8,938 nucleotides of DNA. Origin: CAYVUV01 sp964455095 (GTDB lineage Bacteria; Desulfobacterota; Binatia; HRBIN30; CADEER01). The position numbers were made by a program, and so were the translations under genes. Location: assembly GCA_964455095.1 (NCBI GenBank), contig CAYVUV010000224.1, forward strand, positions 1 through 8,938, in the 5' to 3' direction. This document shows, one piece after another, positions 1 to 5,477 of the stretch (its first letter is position 1; each line of letters begins with the position of its first letter). The notes under the pieces are model-generated. The model saw only the letters and a program-made list of their open reading frames with translations. It was not told the origin of the DNA and did no database searches.

Positions 1-154
1 GCACCTCGGGCCGCAACTGGCGCACTTCGCGCACCGCCGCCGCCAGCGCCGCGCGCGCGCGGCGCGCCGGTCTGGGCGCGGAGGCCGCGCGCGCCGCGGC
101 GACCGCGAGCAGCAGTACGCCCACTGCCGCGAGCACGGCCAGCAGGCGCTGCAT
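1..154 (-). CDS. Partial CDS, secreted or membrane-anchored protein of unknown function (N-terminus only)
   Basis: This is an open minus-strand frame from ATG 154 to the window edge, giving 51 codons. The product begins MQRLLAVLAAVGVLLLAVAA and continues ARAAS, which is a textbook signal peptide: a short basic n-region, a Leu/Val/Ala core and an Ala-rich cleavage site near ARA-A. An Arg/Ala-rich stretch and then VREVRQLRPEV follow, which could start a helical domain. No lipobox Cys is present. No Shine-Dalgarno sequence precedes ATG 154. An in-frame GTG at 181 lies seven bases after an AGGG and would add nine residues (MRQARPHLT), so the start is uncertain. It reads in the same direction as the vWA lipoprotein upstream, but a strong hairpin lies between them, so an independent transcript is likely. 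The function cannot be told from this fragment. Confidence 0.5.
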   Translation of the reverse strand, partial: MQRLLAVLAAVGVLLLAVAAARAASAPRPARRARAALAAAVREVRQLRPEV

Positions 155-221
155 CGTCAAATGGGGTCGGGCTTGCCGCACCTCCCTACCCTACACGCAA
201 TTTCGCGCAACGGAATCAATC

Positions 222-246
222 TTCGCGGCGCGCGCCGCGCCGCGAA
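222..246 (-). terminator. Perfect 10-bp hairpin directly after the vWA lipoprotein gene
   Basis: The arms are TTCGCGGCGC (222-231) and GCGCCGCGAA (237-246), fully complementary around a 5-base loop. The hairpin abuts the TGA stop at 247-249. Reading on the minus strand, it is followed by GATTGATT, not a clean U-run. It is therefore either a GC-rich intrinsic terminator with a poor tail or a 3'-end stabilising hairpin. Its position and perfect stem make a role at the end of this transcript likely. Confidence 0.55.
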
Positions 247-1740
247 TCAGAACGAGACCAGCTCGGCGCTGTCGGCCCCGACGCGAAAGCGAAAGCGCAG
301 CTCGCCGCTGGCGCGGTGGTCCGTGCGCTCCGCCACCAGGCGAAATTCGTACTCGCCGGGATTCAACGCCATCACCGCCCCGCTCGACTGTAGCGTGGTG
401 AACTCGCGCTGGATCAAGTCGAACAGGCTGTCGACGTTGCGCGGCGACGCCCGCAGCTGGCCGAAGCCCACCTGCGCGATGTCGCCCAGCGCGGTCTCGT
501 CGAAGCACGGCCCGCTCTGCGAGCCGTCGGCGCAGCGCGTGCCGAGCGCAATGGAATGCACCGTGAGGTTGGTCGGGTAGAGGGGGTGCTGCGCGATCTC
601 GCCCAGTACGTCGTCCAGGGCGGTCGCCCGCCAGCCGATGCGCGGATACGGGTCGCCATTGCGCAAGCGCCCCTCGCGCTGCACCTCGGGGTTGTCGAAC
701 GCGCTGAGGTTGTCGAGACCGTCGGTGAACGTCACCAACACGTGGCGATCGCGCGAGCCGGCGGCGACCCCATCGACGGCGAGCGAGGCGGAGAGCTCCA
801 GGGCATTGCTGATCGCCGCATAGAGCTTGGTGAAATTGCCCGCCTCCGGCACCGGGATGTTGCCGATGCGGAAGCTGCGCACGTGGCCTGGGTCGGGGCG
901 CGAGATGAGCTCGTCGAACCACACGACGTTCCAGTCGAACTGCCCGCCGCGGTTGCGCCAGATCTGCGTGCCGGTGTCGACCAGGTTCTGCGCCGCGTTC
1001 AGCATCGGCGTGAACTGCGGCGGGTTCAACTGCTGCAGTGAGAAGCTGGCGTCGAGCACCAGCAGGACGAAGACGTTGAGGTCGAGCTCTTCCGCGTCGC
1101 GGTCGAGCACGCTCTCACTGAAACGCCCGCCGACTCCCAGCTGCTCGTCGTCGACGTAGAGGCGCACGTTCAGCCCCGATTCGTCGAGCAGCACGCCTTC
1201 GCTGTCGCGCACGAGGTAGTCGAGGAGCACCGTCGTCGTGCCGATGGCGCTGTCGAACGAGACGGTCGGCTGCCCGGACAGCTCCAGATTCAACGCCGCC
1301 GCCGAACCGCCGCCGCCGTAGCGAAAGCCGTTCTCCAGGGTGCCGTTGCCCTGGCTGCTCGCCACCACGACGGGCACCACCGTGCCGCCCTCGCCGGGCG
1401 GGTTGAGGCAGGAGATCTGGCGGTCGTTGAGCACGATGACGTTCGCGCCCGCACCGTCGCCGAACATCACCGACACCCCGCCCGAGGCGCTGAAGCCGGC
1501 ACCTTCGATCAAAATGGGCGTGCCGCCAGCGGCGGAGCCAATGGGCGGAAACACCCGGCTGACGCCGAGCTGGCCGACCGGCAGCCGCGTCGGCGTCGGC
1601 GATGGAATCCGCGTCGCCGGACGCTCAGTGGGCGTCGCGGTCCGCTGGCCGCCTCCGCCGCCGCCCCCTCCGCCTCCGCATCCTGCCAGCATGCAGAGAC
1701 CCAAGCCGAGAGCCATGTTCCATCGCTGCGCAACCATCAT
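247..1740 (-). CDS. IPT/TIG and von Willebrand factor A domain lipoprotein
   Basis: This is a predicted 497-residue outer-membrane lipoprotein. The n-region MMVAQRWNMALGLGLCM is followed by lipobox LAGC with Cys21 lipidated. Ten consecutive Gly come next, then a Thr/Pro tether to about residue 54. Gly at +2 argues against inner-membrane retention. Residues 58-141 look like an IPT/TIG immunoglobulin-like fold (VFPPIGSAAGGTPILIEGAG). Residues 147-218 are beta-rich and unassigned. Residues 219-450 form a vWA domain with an intact MIDAS: DxSxS at D230-S232-S234, Thr304 in GNFTKLY, and Asp340 in FTDGLDN. This metal site normally binds protein or matrix ligands. Cys403 and Cys412 could form a disulfide. 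The last 45 residues are beta-rich. ATG 1740 was chosen because AAGGAG lies six bases upstream; the frame stays open to 1887, but that extension has no leader character. The gene is divergent from the hybrid kinase. An adhesion or surface-assembly role is inference; the ligand is unknown. Confidence 0.88.
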   Translation of the reverse strand: MMVAQRWNMALGLGLCMLAGCGGGGGGGGGGQRTATPTERPATRIPSPTPTRLPVGQLGVSRVFPPIGSAAGGTPILIEGAGFSASGGVSVMFGDGAGANVIVLNDRQISCLNPPGEGGTVVPVVVASSQGNGTLENGFRYGGGGSAAALNLELSGQPTVSFDSAIGTTTVLLDYLVRDSEGVLLDESGLNVRLYVDDEQLGVGGRFSESVLDRDAEELDLNVFVLLVLDASFSLQQLNPPQFTPMLNAAQNLVDTGTQIWRNRGGQFDWNVVWFDELISRPDPGHVRSFRIGNIPVPEAGNFTKLYAAISNALELSASLAVDGVAAGSRDRHVLVTFTDGLDNLSAFDNPEVQREGRLRNGDPYPRIGWRATALDDVLGEIAQHPLYPTNLTVHSIALGTRCADGSQSGPCFDETALGDIAQVGFGQLRASPRNVDSLFDLIQREFTTLQSSGAVMALNPGEYEFRLVAERTDHRASGELRFRFRVGADSAELVSF

Positions 1741-1952
1741 CCACTTCTCCTTCACCACCACCGCCGCAAAGACGGCTGCCGACCTCTCCAGACTACGCGC
1801 CCGGCATAGTTGGGGCAATGCGTTGCGGCGCGATATGGGCGCGATCGCCATTCCCCACCGAATCTCGCCACTCGATTCCCGGGCCACACGTGGCGGGATC
1901 GCTATTTTTCGATGGCATGCGCTCTGCTCTACAGATCAAGGCCGAGTCCATC
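1741..1952. promoter_or_regulatory. Divergent intergenic region between vWA lipoprotein and hybrid kinase
   Basis: These 212 bases must hold the promoters of both divergent genes unless transcription comes from further away. I found no convincing -35/-10 pair on either strand; the best candidates match only about half the consensus. A short inverted repeat GCCAC-AC-GTGGC sits at 1883-1894 and could be an operator, but at this size and GC content it could be chance. Confidence 0.4.
1747..1752 (-). promoter_or_regulatory. Shine-Dalgarno AAGGAG fixing the vWA lipoprotein start
   Basis: AAGGAG on the minus strand lies six bases before ATG 1740 and nine before the adjacent in-frame ATG 1737. It supports starting the lipoprotein here rather than at the upstream ATG 1887, and it places the lipobox at the usual distance from the N-terminus. 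Confidence 0.8.
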
Positions 1953-4160
1953 GTGAACCCGTTCAGCCTCATTTTGCTCATCTCCGCGGCCTCAGCGCTC
2001 TGGGTGGGCGTCACAGTCTATCGCCGCAAAGGCGCGCCCGGCGCCCATATGGGAGCGTACCTCATGCTGGCGCTCGCCTGGTGGGCGACCGCCGCCGCCA
2101 TCGGACGAGCCAACCCCACACTCGCGGGAAAGCTGTTCTGGGCCGGCTTTGAATACCCCGGCATCGTGACGGCGCCGCTGCTTTGGTACCTGTTCACCTT
2201 GCGCTTCAGCGGGCGCGACGGCTGGCTCACCCGCCGCAATCTGGCGCTGCTGTGTGTCGTCCCCGTCTGCATGCTGCTGTTGGTCTGGACCAACCCGCTG
2301 CACGGATGGGTCTGGAGTCAGACGTCGCTGGTCACGGTGGCGGGATATCCGATGCTCCGCGTCAGGTACGGACCGGCCGGGTGGATCAACGCGGCCTACG
2401 CGTACACCTTACTGCTCCTCGGCTCGCTGACGGTCCTGCGGGCGTTCCGCGGCTCCTCGCAGCTCTACCGCTGGCAGGTCGCGGTGGTGCTTGCCTGTGT
2501 CGCCGCGCCGTGGGCCGCCAACGCCTTCTACATGACCGGCCTCGGACCGCCGGTCGATCTGACCCCGGTGGGGTTCACCATCAGCGGCGTCGGCATCGCC
2601 TGGGCGTTGCGGCGCTTCCAGCTGCTCGACCTGGTCCCCGTCGCGCGCGGCGTCGTCATCGAGAGCCTCAGCGACGGCGTCGCCGTCCTCGACCTGACCG
2701 AGCGCATCATCGACGCCAATCCGGCCTTCGCGCGCCTCGTCGGGTCGGACGCCCCCGACCTGATCGGCCGCCATCTCGCCGCGCTGCTCCCCGACGGCGG
2801 CGACCGGCTGACGCGCCAGGACGAAGCCGCCGCCATCGAACGGGAGATTGTGCTCGGCGACGGCGCGGCGCAACGCGTGCTCGAGATGCGGGGCTCGCCG
2901 CTGCGCGATCACCATCGCCGGGTCGTCGGTCGTGTGGTCGTGCTGCGCGATGTCACGCAGCGCAAGCGCGCCGAGACCGATTTGCGCGCCGCGAAGGATG
3001 CCGCCGAGCGAGCCGACCGCGCCAAGTCCGAATTCCTCGCCGTCGTCAGCCACGAGATCCGCACGCCGATGAACGCCGTCGTCGGCATGAGCGGGTTGCT
3101 GCTCGATACGCCGCTCACCGTCGAGCAGCGCGAGTGCGTCGAGGTGGTTCGCAACAGCAGCGACGCGCTGCTGACGATTCTCAACGATATCCTCGACTCG
3201 TCGAAGCTCGAGCGCGGACACCTGGAGGTCGAGCAGGCGCCATTCTCGCTGCGCCAGTGCGTCGCTGACGCGGTCGATCTCGTGACCGGGCCCGCCGCCA
3301 CCACCGGACTGCCCATCGCAGTGAGCATCGCGGCCGATGTCCCCGACCACGTCGCCGGCGATGCCGCCCGACTACGCCAGGTGCTCGTCAACTTGCTCGC
3401 CAACGCCGTGAAGTTCACGCACCAGGGGCGCATCCATGTCTCTGTGGCGGCGCGCGGCATCTCCGGACGTCGGTACGAGCTGCACATCGCCGTGCGCGAC
3501 ACCGGCATCGGCATTCCCGCCGACCGCATGGACCGTTTGTTCAAATCGTTCAGCCAGGTCGACGCCTCGACCGCGCGCCGCTACGGCGGCACGGGCCTCG
3601 GCCTGGCCATCAGCCAGCACCTCGCGCAGCTGATGGGTGGCCGGCTCTGGGCCGAGAGTGAGGTGGGCGTGGGCTCGACCTTCCACGCGCTGGTGACGGT
3701 CGAGGGGTTGGACGGGCCGGCGGCGATCCCCCGGCCTCGGCCCGAGCCCGAAGGCGATCTCGCCGACCGCATCCCGCTGCGCATCCTGTTGGCGGAAGAC
3801 AATCGCGTCAATCAGCGCGTCGCCCTGCGCATGCTCGAGCGCCTCGGCTACCGGGCCGACGTGGCCGGCAACGGCCTCGAAGCCCTCGAGGCCTTGCAGC
3901 GCCAGCCCTACGACATCGTGCTGATGGACGTGCAGATGCCGGAGCTCGACGGCCTCGAAGCGACACGCCAAATCCGCCAACGCGCTGCGCCGACTCGGCC
4001 GTACGTGATCGCGCTGACGGCAAATGCCTCGGAAGCGGACCGTCAAGCGTGTTTCTCAGCCGGTATGGACGATCACCTGGTCAAGCCGGTGCATCTGGCC
4101 GATCTGGGCGAAGCGCTCAAGCGCGCCGCCACCTCCGAGCTGCGCTGCGCCGCAGTCTGA
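1953..4160 (+). CDS. 7TM-PAS hybrid sensor histidine kinase with C-terminal receiver domain
   Basis: This is a 735-residue inner-membrane hybrid kinase. Residues 1-220 hold about seven hydrophobic segments (roughly 3-21, 33-51, 66-84, 96-112, 145-163, 172-192, 205-219), matching the HisKA_7TM N-terminal sensor class. A PAS domain covers about 232-335, followed by a charged coiled-coil linker (336-358). The HisKA domain carries the SHEIRTP box with phosphoacceptor His367. The HATPase has an N-box around Asn484, a G1 box DTGIGIP from Asp516 and a G2 box GGTGLGLAIS (545-554). The receiver domain (about 609-725) has Glu615/Asp616, phosphoacceptor Asp659, Thr689 and Lys711, all present. No Hpt or DNA-binding output follows, so phosphate must pass to a separate partner not seen here. 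GTG 1953 was preferred because family members typically start MNPF-like directly before TM1. ATG 1917 is an alternative, and the open frame back to 1602 overlaps the divergent gene. The Shine-Dalgarno sequence is weak (AAGG/GAG). The signal is unknown. Confidence 0.93.
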   Translation: MNPFSLILLISAASALWVGVTVYRRKGAPGAHMGAYLMLALAWWATAAAIGRANPTLAGKLFWAGFEYPGIVTAPLLWYLFTLRFSGRDGWLTRRNLALLCVVPVCMLLLVWTNPLHGWVWSQTSLVTVAGYPMLRVRYGPAGWINAAYAYTLLLLGSLTVLRAFRGSSQLYRWQVAVVLACVAAPWAANAFYMTGLGPPVDLTPVGFTISGVGIAWALRRFQLLDLVPVARGVVIESLSDGVAVLDLTERIIDANPAFARLVGSDAPDLIGRHLAALLPDGGDRLTRQDEAAAIEREIVLGDGAAQRVLEMRGSPLRDHHRRVVGRVVVLRDVTQRKRAETDLRAAKDAAERADRAKSEFLAVVSHEIRTPMNAVVGMSGLLLDTPLTVEQRECVEVVRNSSDALLTILNDILDSSKLERGHLEVEQAPFSLRQCVADAVDLVTGPAATTGLPIAVSIAADVPDHVAGDAARLRQVLVNLLANAVKFTHQGRIHVSVAARGISGRRYELHIAVRDTGIGIPADRMDRLFKSFSQVDASTARRYGGTGLGLAISQHLAQLMGGRLWAESEVGVGSTFHALVTVEGLDGPAAIPRPRPEPEGDLADRIPLRILLAEDNRVNQRVALRMLERLGYRADVAGNGLEALEALQRQPYDIVLMDVQMPELDGLEATRQIRQRAAPTRPYVIALTANASEADRQACFSAGMDDHLVKPVHLADLGEALKRAATSELRCAAV

Positions 4161-4239
4161 CCCGGCGCGCGCTCGAGGGGGGGGCATTGCCGCCCTGCGC
4201 CGTATGGGATTTACTGCGCGCCGAGGGAGATCCGAGGCC

Positions 4240-5268
4240 ATGAGCAAGCGGCATGAGGTCGTAGTGATTCCCGGCGACGGCATCGGACCCGAGGTGACGG
4301 CGGCAGTGAAACGCGTGCTCGCCGCCGCCGGCGCGCCGATCGACTGGATCGAGTGTCAGGCCGGATTGGCAGCGCTCGCCGAGGGCCGCGACGTGTTGCC
4401 GCAGGAGACGCTCGACGCCATCGACCGGTACCGCATCGCGCTCAAGGGGCCGTGCACGACGCCGGTGGGCGAAGGCTTCACCTCGGTGAACGTCCAGTTG
4501 CGCAAGCGGCTCAACCTCTACGCCGCCGTGCGCCCCGTGCGCAGTCTCGACGGCGTGCCGACGCGGTTCAGCGGCGTCGATTTGATCATCATCCGCGAGA
4601 ACACCGAAGGCCTGTACAGCGGCATCGAAAACCAGGTGACCGACGACGTCGTCATGAGCATGAAGGTCGCGACGCAGACCGCGTGCACGCGCATCGCGCA
4701 CTGGGCCTTCCGCTTCGCCACCCGCCGCCGCCGCCGCAAGATCACCATCTTCCACAAGGCGAACATCATGAAGATGACCGACGGGCTGTTTCTGCGCGCC
4801 GCCCGCCGGGTGCACCAACGCGATTACCCGAACATCGATTACCAGGAGCTGATCATCGACGCCGGTTGCATGAAGCTGGTGCAGGATCCGACGCAGTTCG
4901 ACATCCTGCTGCTCGAAAACCTCTACGGCGACGTGGTCAGCGATCTGTGCGCCGGCCTGGTCGGTGGGCTCGGCGTCGTGCCGGGCGCCAACTACGGCGA
5001 CCAGCACGCCGTCTTCGAAGCCGTGCACGGCTCGGCGCCCGACATCGCCGGCCGCGACGTGGCCAACCCGTTGGCCCTGCTCATGTCGGCGGTGATGATG
5101 CTCAACTACATGGCCGACGAGCTCGACAACGACCCCTGCCGCGCCATCGCCGCGCGCATCAAGACCGCCTACGACCGCGCCCTCGGCGAAGGCAAGAAGA
5201 CCCGCGACCTCGGCGGCGAGCTCGGCACCGAAGCGTTCGCCGACGCGGTCATCGAACGGCTGCGCTGA
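4240..5268 (+). CDS. NAD-dependent isocitrate dehydrogenase (isocitrate/isopropylmalate dehydrogenase family)
   Basis: This cytoplasmic 342-residue beta-decarboxylating dehydrogenase is predicted to convert isocitrate to 2-oxoglutarate and CO2 in the TCA cycle. It opens with VVVIPGDGIGPEV (7-19). The substrate site is visible as Ser82-x-Asn84 with Arg88, Arg98 and Arg119, then Tyr126 in RENTEGLYSG, Lys173 in FHKANIMK, Asp207, and metal ligands Asp231 and Asp235 in LYGDVVSD. The Ser-x-Asn motif favours isocitrate over isopropylmalate. The cofactor loop HGSAPDIAG (263-271) has Asp268-Ile269 where NADP enzymes carry Lys-Tyr, so NAD is predicted. Homoisocitrate or another relative remains possible. 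The length fits the short monomeric-subunit NAD class. An Arg5-Lys run (162-167) on an expanded CGC codon tract is a small oddity. ATG 4240 has GGAG ten bases upstream; the open frame back to 4024 overlaps the kinase and lacks family similarity. It lies 79 bases after the kinase, so co-transcription is possible, but the functions are unrelated. Confidence 0.92.
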   Translation: MSKRHEVVVIPGDGIGPEVTAAVKRVLAAAGAPIDWIECQAGLAALAEGRDVLPQETLDAIDRYRIALKGPCTTPVGEGFTSVNVQLRKRLNLYAAVRPVRSLDGVPTRFSGVDLIIIRENTEGLYSGIENQVTDDVVMSMKVATQTACTRIAHWAFRFATRRRRRKITIFHKANIMKMTDGLFLRAARRVHQRDYPNIDYQELIIDAGCMKLVQDPTQFDILLLENLYGDVVSDLCAGLVGGLGVVPGANYGDQHAVFEAVHGSAPDIAGRDVANPLALLMSAVMMLNYMADELDNDPCRAIAARIKTAYDRALGEGKKTRDLGGELGTEAFADAVIERLR

Positions 5269-5303
5269 CTCGATCCAGTCGAGCCACTTCGATAGGGTCG
5301 AAG
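5269..5303 (+). terminator. Two tandem small hairpins after the isocitrate dehydrogenase gene
   Basis: Directly after the stop, CTCGA/TCGAG (5269-5273 and 5279-5283) encloses TCCAG, and CTTCGA/TCGAAG (5287-5292 and 5298-5303) encloses TAGGG. Both stems are perfect, at 5 and 6 bp. No U-run follows, so intrinsic termination is uncertain. Position at the 3' end of the gene and the tandem arrangement are the main support. Confidence 0.35.
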
Positions 5304-5314
5304 GCACATCGAAT

Positions 5315-5444
5315 CACCCCCACCTCAATCCTCCCCGTCGAGGGGGAGGAGGCCGGAGACGGAAATCCTCCCCCCTCCGAGGGCGAGGAGGCCGGAAGGT
5401 TTGAAGCCTTCCCCCCTTGCGGGGGAAGGTTTGGACGGGGGGTG
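5315..5444. repeat. Dyad-symmetric palindromic repeat element in the convergent intergenic region
   Basis: A non-coding element of about 130 bp has outer ends CACCCCC (5315-5321) and GGGGGTG (5438-5444) as inverted repeats. Inside are three hairpins: TCCTCCCC/GGGGAGGA (5329-5336, 5343-5350), an imperfect TCCTC/GAGGA stem with an inner CCC/GGG (5366-5370, 5385-5389), and a perfect 9-bp CCTTCCCCC/GGGGGAAGG (5407-5415, 5421-5429). AAGGTTTG recurs at 5396 and 5426. GAGGAGGCCGGA also occurs twice, next to the first two hairpins. The layout resembles dispersed palindromic elements found between genes in GC-rich bacteria. It sits where the dehydrogenase and the hydrolase genes converge, so it could also help termination on both strands. 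No encoded protein is likely. Confidence 0.6.
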
Positions 5445-5455
5445 TAGAAACACCC
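5440..5455. terminator. Hairpin GGGTGT/ACACCC downstream of the hydrolase gene
   Basis: A perfect 6-bp stem (5440-5445 with 5450-5455) has a 4-base loop. On the minus strand it begins 22 bases past the hydrolase stop codon. It overlaps the right end of the palindromic element. There is no U-run after it, so termination is only a possibility. Confidence 0.3.
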
Positions 5456-5477
5456 GCGAAGCGGCCCCTTATCGCAT

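Noticed and set aside
1883..1894. GCCAC-AC-GTGGC inverted repeat as an operator
   Set aside because: At 12 bases in a GC-rich region it could be chance; no second copy or promoter nearby supports it, so it is only mentioned within the intergenic entry.
1602..1952. N-terminal extension of the hybrid kinase frame
   Set aside because: It overlaps the divergent lipoprotein gene, is Arg/Pro/Ser-rich, and the first membrane segment begins only after GTG 1953.
4024..4239. N-terminal extension of the isocitrate dehydrogenase frame
   Set aside because: It overlaps the kinase receiver domain in another frame; the family N-terminus begins at VVVIPGDGIG, just after ATG 4240.
4117..5307. Minus-strand frame (396 codons) opposite the isocitrate dehydrogenase
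   Set aside because: Composition is Val/Ala/Asp/His-rich shadow sequence; the plus-strand frame has all catalytic motifs.
5315..5444. CRISPR array
   Set aside because: The repeats are palindromes of differing sequence with irregular spacing and no regular spacers or cas genes.
4353..5447. Plus-strand frame (364 codons) overlapping the dehydrogenase and the palindromic element
   Set aside because: It is an Arg/Pro-rich out-of-frame shadow, and its tail is just the translated repeat element.
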